NCBI GenBank assembly: GCA_029891385.1
Contig: CM057227.1
Span: forward strand, 93,644,818 to 93,708,817
From: Erythroxylum novogranatense
Lineage: Eukaryota; Streptophyta; Magnoliopsida; Malpighiales; Erythroxylaceae
Direction: 5' to 3'
DNA: 64,000 nt
The notes under the pieces are model-generated. The model did not search any database. It was not told the origin of the DNA and was given only the letters and a program-made list of their open reading frames with translations. This document shows, in pieces, positions 23,195-35,839 of the stretch (positions are counted from its first letter, which is position 1; every line of letters starts with the position of its first letter). Position numbers and translations under genes: made by a program.

Positions 23195-24940
23195 TGTATG
23201 GAGTTCAAACTCAGATCTTCACTGATCATAAGAGTCGAAGTATTTGCTAAGTCGAAGGAATTGAATTTGAGGCGGCGGAGGTGGTTAGAGCTCTTAAGGA
23301 CTATGATTTGTTGATTGAGTATCATCGGGCAAGGCCAATGTTGTGGCGGATGCCTTGAGCGAGAAGTCGTCGATTGCTCATGTTCGATCGATTTATCTTC
23401 CTTTATTGGAAGAGATGGCTAAGCTTAGGATAAGTTTGACACGGGAAGAACCGGATTGTCTTCGGCTAATTTTAGAGATAGGCCGTCTTTGAAGGAAAGG
23501 TTGGGATTTGCGAGGCTCGGGATGCGATTTGAGCAAGCTTCGGGATGAGATTCAGAATGGCAAGGTTTCGAGATAGATGTGCGGGATGATGGGCTTATAG
23601 CGATTCTTGGGTAGGTTGTGTATTAGGATGTGCGGGAGATCGAGGATGAGATTATGGATGAGGCACACAATGCGCCTTACACCATGCATCCGGTAGCACC
23701 GTGGATGTATCGGGATTTGAGAGAGCACTTTTGGTGGAAAGGCATGAAGAGGATATAGCGAGTTAAATCGAAGAAGTGTCTAGTGTGTCGACAAGTCAAG
23801 GTTTGAACACCGTGCACCTTTGAGGCAAGTTGAGGCCGTTGCTATTCCGGAGTGGAAGTGGCAATGCGTGTGACGATGGACTTTTTGATGGGATTGCCTA
23901 GGACCAGCAGGAGGCACGATGCCGTTTGGGTGATTGTTGATCGGTTGACTAAGTCAGCCCACTTTTTGGCGATTCGACAGACTGATTCTTTGCATGTGTT
24001 GGCAAAGAAGTATATCGATGAGATAGTGAGGCTGCATGGGATTCCAGATTCGATCGTGTCAGACCGAGATCCGCGGTTCACTTCGAGGTTTTGGGGCAGT
24101 TTGCAGGAAGCTTTAGGGACGAAGCTGAATTTTAGTACGACTTTTCACCCTCAGACGGATGGTCAATCGGAGAGGACTATTCGGACACTTGAGGGGATGC
24201 TTCGAGCGTGTGTGATGGATTTTTGAGGAGCATGGGATGAGCATTTGTCGTTAGTCGAATTTGCTTACAACAATTCGTACCATTCGAGCATTCAGATGGC
24301 TCCGTATGAGGCGTTGTATGGTAGGAGGTGCAGGACTCCGATCTGTTGGGATGAAGAAGGAGAGAGGCAATTAGAAGGACCAGATTTGATTCAGATGACG
24401 GTTGAGAAAATCTATCTAGTCAAGCAGCGGCTTAAGGCGGCACAGGACCGGATGAAGAGTTATGTTAATGCTCACCGAAAGGAGATGGAATATGAGGTCG
24501 GTGAGAAGGTGTTCCTTAAGACATCTCCTTGGAAAGGAGTATTGAGATTCGGCAAGAAAGGGAAGTTGAGTCCGAGGTATGTGGGTCCTTATGAGATCCT
24601 TGAGAGGATTGGACCACTTGCCTACAAATTGGCATTACCTCCGGAGTTATCGCAGATTCATGATGTTTTTCATGTGTCGATGTTGAGGAGATATAGATCG
24701 GATCCGTCACATATTATTCAGGCTAGTGAGGTTGGCCATGAGATGATTTGAGCTATGAGGAGCTTCAAGTCTGATTTTGGATTCTAAGGACAAGGTTCTC
24801 GTGAACAAGGCTGTTCGATTAGTAAAAGTCCTTTGGAGGAATCATTCGGTGAGGAAGCTACTTGGGAGCCATTGACGCTATGTGGAAGAAGTATCCGCAT
24901 CTCTTGACGATTCGTAAATTCGAGGACGAAATTTCTTTTT
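23195..24940 (+). pseudogene. chromovirus RNase H end, integrase and chromodomain
   Basis: RNase H resumes with T-D-H-K-S and R-R-R-W-L-E-L near 23225-23300. The HHCC zinc-binding part (H-N-A-P-Y-T-M-H-P, W-W-K-G-M-K, C-L-V-C-R-Q) reads at 23660-23800. The integrase core is open from 23852 to 24226 and keeps all three acidic residues: V-I-V-D, S-D-R-D-P-R-F and Q-S-E-R. A second open piece (24245-24751) holds Y-E-A-L-Y-G-R-R-C, the GPY/F box G-P-Y-E-I-L-E-R-I-G and H-D-V-F-H-V-S-M-L. Chromodomain residues follow in broken frames, ending W-K-K-Y-P-H-L-L at about 24905. Chromodomains are thought to steer integration to marked chromatin. Confidence 0.9.
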
Positions 24941-24952
24941 AAGAGGGAGAAA
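24941..24952 (+). other. Polypurine tract of the chromovirus
   Basis: AAGAGGGAGAAA immediately before the 3' LTR; primer for plus-strand DNA synthesis. Confidence 0.85.
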
Positions 24953-27093
24953 TGTTAGACCCTAATTTTTTCTTATGATCTTATTCAAGATGAATTGTGA
25001 TTTTGCCTTAGTTTGATTAAATTGTGTTGGGCCTTGGCTTTTTAGGAAGGGCCCAAGCCCTTTAGGGTTTAAGAAGAGAATAAGAAAAGAATAGAAAGAA
25101 GAGAAAGGAAAGGAAAAGAAGAAAAGAGAAGAAGAGAAACACCGTCGGTGGAGAGGAAGAGAGAAGAAGAAGAGTTTCGGGATTTTGAGCTTTCCGACCG
25201 ATTCGAAGCAATTTCTAGTAAGTTTAACTTCCTTTAAACTTGTTTTGATTGGGTTTAAACATTGAGATTGTGGATTATGTGAGAATCGACGATGTTTTAG
25301 GGTTTTGGGCGAAAATATGGCTAAATCGTTAGATTGATGTGTTTGGGAGTTGAGAATGACTTAGGAATGCCTTTTAAGACCTGTTATATTGTTTAGAAGT
25401 GTTGAGTGTGGTAAATGGAGGATTTAGCAGTTGAAATCTGCAGAAATTTGGGTTCGGAGTCGAGTTCCTCGACCCAGACGTCACGACGTGCGTATGAACA
25501 CGCCGCGACGAACGAAGAAGGGAGCCACGTCGCGACGTGTAAATAATTTTACGATTATTCGTCGCGGCGTGTGAAATGCTGTAGACGTCGCGACGTCTGA
25601 AGGAGACGTCGTCATGACGTCGCGACGTTTGGTTATGGCGAGCCTTAACCGCATTGCGGCTAACGCCATGGCGGCGTGGTCCTTCGTCATGACGAGAGTC
25701 CTTCGTTCTTGGCGAGGCCCTTGTTTCAAATTGAGATGTTTATATTGTTAGGGATATCTTTTGGTGTAGATATCCGAATGAGGTGATCTTGGATTCGTTG
25801 TGATCTAGAAATTAAGGACTACAAGTTGTATGAAGAAGGGAAATTCGGGAATTGTTTCGGAAAGTTCGGGAACTTTTAACGCTTTACTTTTTGCTTTTCG
25901 AGCTTTATTAAATAATTGCTATAGATATTAATTGTGTGGAAACTTGGTTTATTATAGGGAACCAAGCTGATTTGACCCAATCACGAGAGGAAGGACAACA
26001 GTGAGTCTGATACTCAGTGATACTAGGTGGGTAATATGTTTATCGTTATTGTGTGTATGGGCAATTGCATGATGTGTGCTTGCTTGCGTTATATGACATT
26101 ATTTGTATTGAATTGCATGAGAGATGCTGAATATGCTTTGATCATAATTATGCATGGATTAATGGGCCTTTATGGCAATGGAAAGAATGGAAAGAATGGA
26201 AATTATGATATGCTTTGAGCATGAATCGAATGGATTATGTGCTTTGTTTGGGCAAGAGAGTTACGGATGGAGTCACGTGCACGTTGACATTTTTGAAAGC
26301 CTTCTCCTACTGCTCGCTTGGGCAACGAGATCCTTGAGAAATCGGACACGGATGGATTACGGATTTACCTTGGGTTATCCGGATGGATTCTGGAACTCGA
26401 GCCAGTTGTTTGTGCATACGATTGATTTGATGAGCATAAGATATGATGGATTTGATAGATTTGTTACATAATGATTGATGTGATAAGAAATATAAATTGC
26501 TTGACATATCTTGATTGAATGTGAATTGAATTGATGAATTATGATTTGCTAGTGATATGTATATTATATATATATATATATTGCTTGATTGTGTGGCTCG
26601 TTGCCAATGGCTATAAGCGTATATATGCCACCGAGCTTCATGACTCACCCCATTACTCTCCCTCCTCAAAAGTGCGGTCGAGGCGATAGTTGACTTGGCA
26701 AGGCATCGAAACTTCCGACTAATTAGGAGCTTTGCCTTAAGTTAGTAATTTGGATTGGCCTCAGAGCATTTTATCATGGAGCATCTTTTGTATTTTGAAA
26801 TTTCATTTTACTTTGTATTCTGCTGCATTTGAGAATCTTGTTACATTTCTTGAATGAGAATGACATATGTTTTATGAATTTGAGATATGGAAATGCATGT
26901 TGAGAATGCATGCGATGGTATGTATGAGTATATGTTTATATATATGTGAATCGAATATATATTGTTATACGAATCGAATATGTCTTTGTATGAATGTTGG
27001 GATCGGGTCCGACGGTATATGGAGCGCCCGACGCCGGGGCGACTCGAGGGGCCCTCCCTCGGGGATTCAGACGTACGGGGCCCGGGCCCAACA
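24953..27093 (+). repeat. 3' LTR of the chromovirus
   Basis: 2141 bp, collinear with 15051-17205. It differs from the 5' copy by many small changes concentrated at CAG/CTG sites and in the CpG palindrome cluster (25480-25700). Palindrome matches start at 25501, 25528, 25560, 25586, 25610, 25618, 25664 and 25685. Confidence 0.93.
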
Positions 27094-28246
27094 CTGAGGG
27101 CTTCATTTCTGTTGATGGCGAAAAGGTATGCAAGCTTCAGAAATCTATTTATGGATTGAAGCAAGCATCCAGGAGTTGGAATATCCGTTTTGATGAGACA
27201 ATCAAAGAGTTTGGTTTCTCACAAAATCCGGATGAACACTGTGTGTACAAAAAGGTGAATGGAACTGCGATCGTATTCCTTGTGTTATATGTAGATGACA
27301 TATTGTTGCTAGGAAGCGATGTCTCAATCCGCAATCAAGTAAAAATTTGGTTGTCAAACAATTTGCCATGAAAGACCTTGGAGAAGCAACTTATATCCTT
27401 GGGATAAAGATCTATAGAGATAGATCGAAAAGGTTGCTTGGTCTTTCACGATCAACGTACATAGACAAGGTGCTAAAGAGGTTTAGCATGGAGCAATCCA
27501 AGAGAGGGTTTCTTCCCATTACTCATGGGATAACACTCGAAGTCCATGTGTCCTAAGACACGGGATGAGAGGATGCGTATGAATATGATCCCGTATCGTC
27601 TGCGATGGGATCTATTATGTACGCAATGCTATGTACGAGACCCGATGTATCATATGCTCTAAGTGTTACGGCGGATACCAATCGGATCTGGTGAAGGTCC
27701 TTTGGGTGGTGTCAAAAATATCTAAAGTACTTGCGAAGAACTAAGGATGTTTTCTTGATATTTGGAGATGGAAATCTCAAGTGGCGGCATCAGATGCGAT
27801 TTTCAATCTGATAAGGATGACTCGAGTCCCAATCAGGTTATGTTTTCACACTTAATGGCGGAAGCGATCGGTTGGAAGAGTTCCAAACAGAGAGGCGGCA
27901 CGATTCAACGATCGAGGCGAGTACATTGCCGCATCGACGCAAAGAAAGGAAGCGGTTTGGATCGAAGTTCATTTCGAACTTGGTGTGGTTCCTAATGTGA
28001 TGGACCCATCTGATTGTGTTGTGACAACTTTGGGGCTATTCTTGAGCAAAGAGCCAAGGTCTCATCAACGGTCCAAACACGCACTCGCCGATACCATTTG
28101 ATTCGGAGATCATTGCTCGGTGATGTCTGAGAGAGAATTCCACAGAGCGAATATTCTCGATCCGTTGACAAAGCCGTTGCCACGGAAGAATTTTGATTCT
28201 CATGTACTCGCTATGGTATTAGATACCAAGGCGATTGGCTTTAGGT
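27094..28246 (+). pseudogene. copia A RT 3' half and RNase H
   Basis: Continuation of the copia A polyprotein after the chromovirus. RT reads [13 protein letters not shown] and the catalytic Y-V-D-D-I-L-L (27100-27330). A one-base shift follows, then M-K-D-L-G-E-A-T-Y-I-L-G-I. RNase H is fragmentary: T-R-P-D-V-S-Y, Y-L-R-R-T-K-D, S-G-Y-V-F and a P-L-T-K-P-L-P-like end near 28170. The YVDD box is intact but the gene is broken elsewhere by frameshifts. Confidence 0.87.
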
Positions 28247-28258
28247 CAAGTGGGAGAT
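28247..28258 (+). other. Polypurine tract of copia A
   Basis: CAAGTGGGAGAT directly before the 3' LTR. Confidence 0.85.
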
Positions 28259-30091
28259 TGTTAGAGTAGTGCCCTAAAGGCAATCCCTTTAGCGCATTTT
28301 GTTCATAGTCATGTATGCACTCTATGAATAAATAAAGCAAGGCATACTTCATTTATTTGATATTCATTTTATTATGAATTGATAATGATCTTTAATCAAA
28401 TTAATGAAGTCCACGATACATGACATAGCATGAAGGAAATTATGATGTGATCATACTATCGAGATTCCTATCATGTGCAATTATGTCAAGATATCTAAAT
28501 TATCCCTAGTCATAGGATTAATGAGACTGGACATCGTTAATCCGGATAGACTAGCACATGTCAAACTTCTTGATTGGATCAGCGGTGGATCTCGAAGCGT
28601 AAATATTGAGATATTTAGATTTGACATGTGGATGCTTACTAGTGGTAGTAAGTACATTGGATGACTGCTATGAGATCATCACATGGATGTCTATACAAAT
28701 GTCGGTGATAATCTCATCATAGCAATGGTGCAAGTATCCTTGAGACTTGAGGTACTCGAGGATATCTTAATCTTGATTACGTACTTTGACTCCATTCCTT
28801 GTTGCCTTTCGAGGTCGCTCATAGGGTGGTGATTGGAGTGCAGACTTGAGGTATTGAAGGTAATTGAGTAGCCAATAGAGGATTCACCACTTACATTATA
28901 GCGTAAGAGATACCCATGGCCTCTTATCGGGATCATTACTTTGAAGTCTCTGGCGCCAGAGCATACATATGTCATGAAGATGGTCTTCATGGACATATAA
29001 AGTAATGAGTCTAGGACAAGAACTGATTACACTTGGACTAGATTTGATCGATCGATCTAGTAAGAGTTGACACATTGCCCATACTCAAACCAAGTGGGGT
29101 ATAGCATGGTGAAAGGACGAATTACAGTAATTGTCTATGGAAGGGTTCGTGATATGGTTTCATAAGTCAAACCAATTACTTTCCGGTCAATTGGGGTCAT
29201 GATGTGTTGCTAGATACCGCTCATGACTTGCTCGGATTAAGTGTTAATCTAAGTGGCCAACATAAGGGAACCTAATGGGTCACAGCATAAGAGTGACTCG
29301 GAGAATCAGTAAAATAGTTTGAGACGGAGATCCGATATCTGAAGAGCAATAGGATTAAATGGATCCCGATGAGATTGGGATATGTCCCGATGAGATCGCG
29401 ACATCGACATTCTTGAAAACCGTTTCGGTGATTTTTCACGGTGGGGCCCTGGTAGGCGGTATGATGACCCCAGTTTGTTGGACCACTTCAGCAATTATAT
29501 ATATTAATTAATTAAGTAAATAATTAATTAATTATATATATTATGTTGAATTTCGTGGAAGCCATTAAATGGAGAAGAGATGTAAGTTTGAAAAGTCAAA
29601 CTTCATCATTATTTAGCATTTTAAGGCATTTTATGCCTCCTACGTGGATGAGCCATCCACCAAGCCTTTATATGTGTTTTAAGTGTTAAATATACATATA
29701 AGAAGCTATGGAAAGAAAGCTTGCGGTGGGGAAGAGAGAAGAGTCGAAAGTTTAAAGGTTAAGCTTGGAAAATTTGATTTTCACCTTCTTCCTCTCATCC
29801 TCTCAAGTTTGCTTCTACTTCTCAAGGCTCCACCAAGTTCATCTCACTTGCTCTCCAAGGCTAAGGTAAGAGCTAGCACTCTTTCTTTAGTCTAGCTATT
29901 CCGGGTCAAAGAGTTTGTCCGGTTAGGTTTTTGACCTCTGCATGGATACCGTTAGAGACGGTCTCCTTTGGTCGTTATGGTTTGATTGTTTGTACTTACA
30001 CATGGATCCTGGCTTTCGGGAATGTCCCGGGACTCAAAATTTTAAATTCCGCACTGTGGGCATGTGATGCCTACCCCGGGATTTTCCTACA
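28259..30091 (+). repeat. 3' LTR of copia A
   Basis: Starts TGTTAGAGTAGTGCCC and ends TTTTCCTACA, followed by the GTACC duplication. 1833 bp, collinear with 8522-10372. Confidence 0.92.
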
Positions 30092-30422
30092 GTACCAACT
30101 CACCTCTCCCACCTAACTCAGTCCTACAAACTAACAACAAGATGCCTACCTACGAAAAACTAACCCCCTCCCCCATTAAAACTCACCCTCCCTCCTTTCC
30201 CAGAGACCTCATATGCCTAAACCAATGTCAAGACCCTCACATATCTCCCTTTTCCTCTCAGGCCTCTACACCTCCACCTGTAGTCATATCTCCCTACCAT
30301 GCCTTCCCTTACACTATAAACCTTCTAAGCAGTTGGACAATAAGACTATAATAGTACTCGACTTGGACTCCTTGAAGGAAGGAGTACGCAGTCATAGACC
30401 ATAGGCTAGCTTCTCCCTTCAT

Positions 30423-31200
30423 CTAGAGATGGAGAACCTTTGGAAGGGAAGAATCCTTATTGAAGCTCTTCTTTCTGAAGATAACCTTCTTTTATTCTCC
30501 TTTTCCTCCAAGATTGTTGCTCTCAAGATAGTAGAAGAAGGTCTATGGCATATTGTTCATATACCTTTTTTCCTCTAAGTTTGGTAGCCTAGTATCAAGT
30601 TAGAAAGCATTAAAGTTAGTAACAATCCATTATGGATAAAAATACATAATATTCCATTGAAATATTGGTCAACTAAGAGGTTGAGCCTATTGTCTAGTTA
30701 TATAGGAAAACTAATATGCATAGATGAGAACACAATTAAAAGAAAAAAGAGTTGGCTATGCCAAAAATGTGTGTAGAAGTTGACGTCTTAAAAGAATTTC
30801 GTGAATAAATTCCCATAATAAGGTTAGAGGAAGGAAATGGCTTAGTAGAGGATAGTGTCTTAGTTTCCTACTAGTAGAGACCCTCTATCAAAGCATAAAG
30901 GAAAATGTGGATACTTACTGGCAAGGTATTCAAAAAAAGGATACTATAATGAATGGATAGGGCTGGAGGGGAATGAGGTGAATACCTAAAATTTATATCC
31001 ATCTAACAATTTGGAATTGATCTCGATACAAGAGCCCTACAAAATATTGATGTTACTATGACCACTATGGTTAAAGAAAAATATATGAAGCAGTTTAAGG
31101 AAATATTGGAAGAATTTGTGAACATCATAGTATCAACTCCTACACCAGATTGGCACTGCTCAGACCATAATGTTGGGGAGAATATAACTAAAAAGAAGCA
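30423..31200 (+). pseudogene. LINE ORF1 (DUF4283-like RNA-binding part)
   Basis: From M-E-N-L-W-K-G the pattern runs through L-L-L-F-S-F-S-S-K-I-V-A-L and L-W-I-K-I-H-N-I-P-L-K-Y-W with I-G-K-L-I-C-I-D, which matches the DUF4283 consensus found in plant LINE ORF1 (W-V-R-L-P-x-L-P-x-x-Y-W and I-G-x-x-x-x-x-D). It is broken by several stops, the first at about 30577. The protein would bind LINE RNA. Confidence 0.6.
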
Positions 31201-31559
31201 ATTTTAGAGTGTTACATAAAAAAAAATCAAAGGAACGAGAGAAAAATCTCCAAAGGTAAACTTATTTAATATCATTTATTACCTAGAATGTGTATGGATT
31301 GAACTGCTCTATAAGCCAAGTGCTTTATGTTATATCCAAGGAAATGCCTTATATTTTAGGAACTTTCAAATCCAAGATTAGATTACAAACCATTAACTTC
31401 ATACATATGGTATAATTATTGTCTACTATAACACTAATTTTGTCAATATGTAAAAGTTGGAATCCAATAAGCTAGTTATGCAGCTGAAACTATTCTATCT
31501 TAAAGAGATTTTTTTTAGTACAAAGGAATTAAACACAATTAATCTAATTCACGAAAAAC

Positions 31560-31905
31560 TCTGCGGTACTCGATGCCTTGCCGGTCCTGTCGGAGGAGGT
31601 CCTAGACTACCAACGGAGGCTCTCGAAGTAGATGGAGGCCTGGGGTCTGCCAGCCTGCCATAGCAGCCAAACGATCAGCGCACTGGTTACCCTCCCGATG
31701 AATGTGGTGTACGCGAACCTCCCAATCACGCTGAAGCAACCTTTGGATACCTGCCAACAGAACATGATAAGTATCAGTGTCGGAGACGGAGGATGAAAGC
31801 AAATTGATGACTTCGAGTGCATCACATTCAAAGATGACCCGATGGTAACTAGAAGTCCAGGCAAGGTTGAGTCCTGAGTAGACGCCCCATAATTTAGCCA
31901 AAATG
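31560..31905 (-). pseudogene. Antisense RNase H (RVT_3) fragment inserted in the LINE
   Basis: The minus-strand frame 31602-31901 reads A-K-L-W-G-V-Y-S-G-L, then E-C-D-A-L-E-V-I-N-L-L, and ends with H-I-H-R-E-G-N-Q-C-A-D-R-L-A, the C-terminal two thirds of a plant LINE-type RNase H. It is open for about 100 codons and richer in GC than its decayed surroundings, so it is younger than its host. The LINE endonuclease reading resumes right after it at about 31906 (I-Y-G-F-N). The simplest reading is a 5'-truncated insertion of another LINE. A T-run at 31508-31515 may be the complement of its poly(A), but this is not certain. Confidence 0.7.
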
Positions 31906-34110
31906 GAGGAATCTTTCCTTGTTTTTATTATCTATGGATTTAACCTGACATTACAAAGAATTTCCTTATGGAATAGTTTGAAGGTTATGCAAGGAATATA
32001 TCATGGGGCCTGGATGATATGAAGATAAAGTTAATTTTAGTTTTAGGAATTTCTTTGATGATTTTATATGTTATATTACAAGTATACAGATAACTGACCT
32101 AACATGAGAGGGCCATATTTTCACTTGGAACAACAAACAGTCCTCAAATTAGTATATAGGAAGAAACTAGATAAGGCTTTGGTAAACTCTGACTGGCTAA
32201 ATGCATTCCCAAAAAGCAAGGTGGTGTTTATGGATCCCTTAATGTCATACCATACTCTAATTAAAATAGATGGTTTATTTAGGAAGTTTATTGGATATGC
32301 TCAATTTAATTTAAAGGCTATTAGGGATTAAAAAAAATAGGGATAAATCCACCAAATTTTTCTATAACTCTCTGATTACTTGGAGAAACTAAACATAATC
32401 ACTTTAATCAAAAATCAAAATGGAAGATTTTTAATGAAACATAATGATTTGCAAAAGGAAGCAGTCAACTATTTTAAGAATTTAGTTAGTTCAAGCTTAG
32501 AAGCTTCTCCATCCTTAGATGATCTGGGTTTGTTCATTAAGAAGAGAATCTTATGTAGAGAGTCCCTGGAAGTCATAAGGCCTATTGATGATAGAGAAAT
32601 AGACTATATTCAAGCTTAATTGTAATAAAACCCTTATGTTGGATGGGTTTAATGGTCTTTTATAGTAAAGCTAGTAGTGTTAGAATTCTTAGCAAAGGGC
32701 TCTCTTCTCAAAGAGAAAAATAAGACCTTGAACTTGGTACCTAAATGCTCTAAACCCTAATCTTTGGTGATTTCAAGCTATCAACATATATCAACTTCAT
32801 TTATAAGATCATTACTAAAATGCTTACCAACAAGATAAAAAGTTTGCTTAATTCTATAGTCAATAACAATCAATGGACTTTCATGAAGGAAAGGAATATT
32901 GAGGGTAAAATCTTGATTATTTAGGATCTCTTAAAGGGATACTCCAAAAAAAATTCTCCTTCCAGTTACCTTTTTGCACATTAATTGATTAAGTCATCTT
33001 TAAACTTATTGCACATTTATTGAAGCTCTCATATCTTCTTCTCTAGAAGCCTTATAAAAACAATTGAAAGAATTTTAGGGAAATTCTTATAAGGATGTTA
33101 ATCTAGTAATATAGGCTATGCTAAGGTGAAATGGATAGAGGTGTGTCAACCTAAAGAAAAATGGGGTTTGATAATACAATCACTAAAGATTATAAACAAA
33201 GTATTAATTAACAAAAGGTTGTGGTCAATTCTATTAGACAAAAATTCAATGTGGCTTAGATGGATGCACAACTACTTTCTAAAAGGTAGAAGCTTATGGC
33301 CTTTGATTGTGAAACCCCACCCACTCCTACTTTTTAAACCAATTTCTAAAGTAAAAGGGTGGGGATGGATGTAACTTATAAGATTGGCAATGGTAGGATG
33401 GCTAACCTATGGTATGATAACTAAACAAGACATGATCCCCTAATGCAAAACCAACTAGTAAAGCTTACTTATTAGAATATCCTATGCAGTCTAAAGTACA
33501 TACTATAATTAAAGAAGGAGAATGGACGCTACTTGAAGTATTATACACTTATACCCCTCTTATTAACCAAATATGAATAACTAAGACTATTATCTCTAGT
33601 ATATTATCCCTATAAACCAAACATCTAATATGAAATGCAAGGAATGTCTTCATCTATTAGGGCCTATGGAGGAATGGTATAAGTTATTTTGGAATAAAAC
33701 TTTGCTTCCTTTAGTAGCTTTCTTGCTATGGATGGTAGTAAAGTGCAAACTTAGTACAATAGACATATTACACTATCTGAACCTTAATACCATCTATTTT
33801 CTCTGTAATCATGGGAAAGAAAACAAAGATCACCTATTTTTCTATTGTCCCTACTCAGGAGCTATTTTTAATATTATGAAAAGGAAATTTCACTTAGTAC
33901 ATTGACTCTCATCTACTACAGGAGGTGATCAAATGGTTCTTAGTCAACTTTAAGATTCTTGTAGCTACCAAGGATCTCTACTTGTTATTTATGGGTAGGT
34001 GTTTGTATAAGTTCTAGAAAGAGAGCAATTGTAGGAGATTTCATAGGAAAGAAAGAACATTACATAAAATTATAAAGACTGTTCTCTACAACATTAGAGA
34101 ATAGCTCTTA
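31906..34110 (+). pseudogene. LINE ORF2: endonuclease, RT ends, zf-RVT
   Basis: The endonuclease end is visible (I-Y-G-F-N, then R-K-K-L-D-K-A-L-V-N-S-D-W and F-P-K-S-K-V at 32104-32230). RT pieces include F-I-Y-K-I-I-T-K-M-L-T-N and M-K-E-R-N-I-E-G (32790-32910). No FADD box is seen, so the palm is probably deleted. The thumb V-K-W-I-E-V-C-Q-P-K-E-K-W-G-L is at 33126, and zf-RVT (L-P-L-V-A-F-L-L-W, C-N-H-G-K-E-N-K-D-H-L-F-F-Y-C) at 33690-33860. A C-terminal R-N-C-R-R-F-type motif is at about 34022. Upstream endonuclease residues lie at 31260-31555. Confidence 0.72.
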
Positions 34111-34160
34111 GTAACCAAACATCAGACATACTACGACCAATGCCTAACTAAGGCCTAAAG

Positions 34161-35838
34161 ACTTTAGAAAGATGACCTACGAAGGCTACAAACTATCCAT
34201 CCACTGCATGCAAGAGCTTAAATAAAGCAATATATCTTAAAGAAACATGGAGGTACTGATTTAACTATTGAAGCCCAAAGACCTAGATGAATTATAGACA
34301 TTAAGATGGTTCTCCCTGTTATAATCAAATAGAAGGTGGCAGGTATCTAGCCTATACTAATAAAGTAGGAATGAAAAGACTATATAGAGTCTTACTTGTT
34401 GATGGTCTTGATGACAATGATAAGTGACGTAGTAGCTATGGAATCATCTAAAAAATTTGTGGGATTTTCTCAATCCCTAATTTGACAATCTAGAGTTCTT
34501 GAGTATTCGTAGAAAGGCAACCCTACCCTTTAACAAAATGATAGTGTTGAACTTAGTTGGATAATAAATGACTTATTTTTTTTGTAAGTTGATTGGTTTA
34601 AGGGAGTTCTTAATTTTAACTCTCTTGTCTCTATGTGGTAAAATGTAGTGATATTTTAGAGTTGACTATGTCTCATGAATTTTAAAGGCAACATGTAAGA
34701 CGAAAACCAACACCATAATACCACAATGCAATTATTTGCATGGACTAGAGTTGAAAAGTATAGTACCTTAATAAAATTGTTCCACTCTATTTAGCCTACT
34801 AAAAGCATAATTAAGGATTAAATTTAAAGGAAATTGTTATACTATGATAATAAGTGTCATTAAAAAGATACACAAATTTCTTGCCAACATAAGTACAACA
34901 TCAATCATATATATATTTCTAATTCATGTTTTAAGTATTTCATATTAAATTTAAATTTAACACTATTATAATGTTTAAGGAAAAATGTGAAATAGATTTT
35001 AAGTAAAAATAGTTGAGTCAACTCATACAAATAGGTTGTTTATCATGGATCATAGGATTATTATGGATCAAGGAGACTTAAACTTATCATAAGTAACAAG
35101 AAAACAAATTTAGATAACTAAGATTATCTTTTTATAGCATGTTGGTTAAGTCAACATAGTGAGAATCAGAATTTATATACAAGGATATATGTATCCTTCT
35201 TATTATGAATCATTAAAAAATATAACTTATTAGGTTAAATAATAACCAAAATAACTTTTGTGAAAGAATGATTATAGTAAGAACAATTAAATCTAATACA
35301 GATGATGTATAGAGTGTACTAATAATTTCTAAAAGGATGAATAGTTATATTTTGTTATATCTACTAATGACTTTATTTATATGGTGGAGTCACACATATT
35401 AAATGAAATATCAATTTAAACTTTTGGAAAGTTTAAATTATTTAAATCAAGTAGAAATGAAGTATTATAAATATAAAAACACTTTGATGAGATTGATATA
35501 TTGAGAATTAAACATTTTAATTTTCTATAAAGATTAAGATTCTTTGGTGAATATCTTTATAATTAAATTCTATAATAGTATGGTTTTATATAAGGAGAAA
35601 ATACAATATGAGATATTGTATGTTGTATATTTATTTTGTCTATGGTTATGCATTGTACAACAACTTGCCTTTGATAGTTCCAATTAAACCAATTAGCAAA
35701 ATTTTATAGTACATATGGAATGTTAAGACTTTAAAAGGGTCAACACTAATGATTTATGGATATTATACCTAGCTAAAGCATATATAGTTCAACATGTTTA
35801 AATAAAAATTGAATAATATTCATCGATCTCATAAACAT
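34161..35838. other. AT-rich sequence without recognised features
   Basis: No open frame, RNA gene or element end could be supported in this stretch. Confidence 0.5.
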
Positions 35839-35839
35839 A

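Larger units (their letters stand above)
15051..27093 (+). mobile_element. Ty3/gypsy chromovirus nested in copia A RT
   Basis: LTRs at 15051-17205 and 24953-27093 both begin TGTTAGACCC and end GGGCCCAACA. The target duplication CTGAG lies at 15046-15050 and 27094-27098. The domain order is gag, protease, RT, RNase H, integrase with GPY/F, and a chromodomain-like tail, as in plant Tekay/Del-type chromoviruses. The gag start M-P-P-R-R-R-T-R-G fits that lineage. A solo LTR (20305-23194) interrupts RNase H. Confidence 0.93.
8522..30091 (+). mobile_element. Ty1/copia element A, containing nested insertions
   Basis: A copia retrotransposon bounded by LTRs 8522-10372 and 28259-30091 and by the 5-bp target duplication GTACC (8517-8521 and 30092-30096). 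Removing the nested chromovirus (15051-27093) leaves a domain order of gag, protease, integrase, RT, RNase H, which defines copia. The coding part is broken by many small indels. It inserted into or just upstream of a LINE. Confidence 0.93.
30097..34160 (+). mobile_element. Decayed LINE (L1-type)
   Basis: Non-LTR retrotransposon recognised from an ORF1 with a DUF4283-like domain, endonuclease pieces, an RT thumb and a zf-RVT domain, all in the same direction. Its 5' region was split by copia A. Its RT palm appears deleted and it is interrupted by an antisense fragment (31560-31905). I could not fix the 3' end or a poly(A) tail. Confidence 0.75.
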
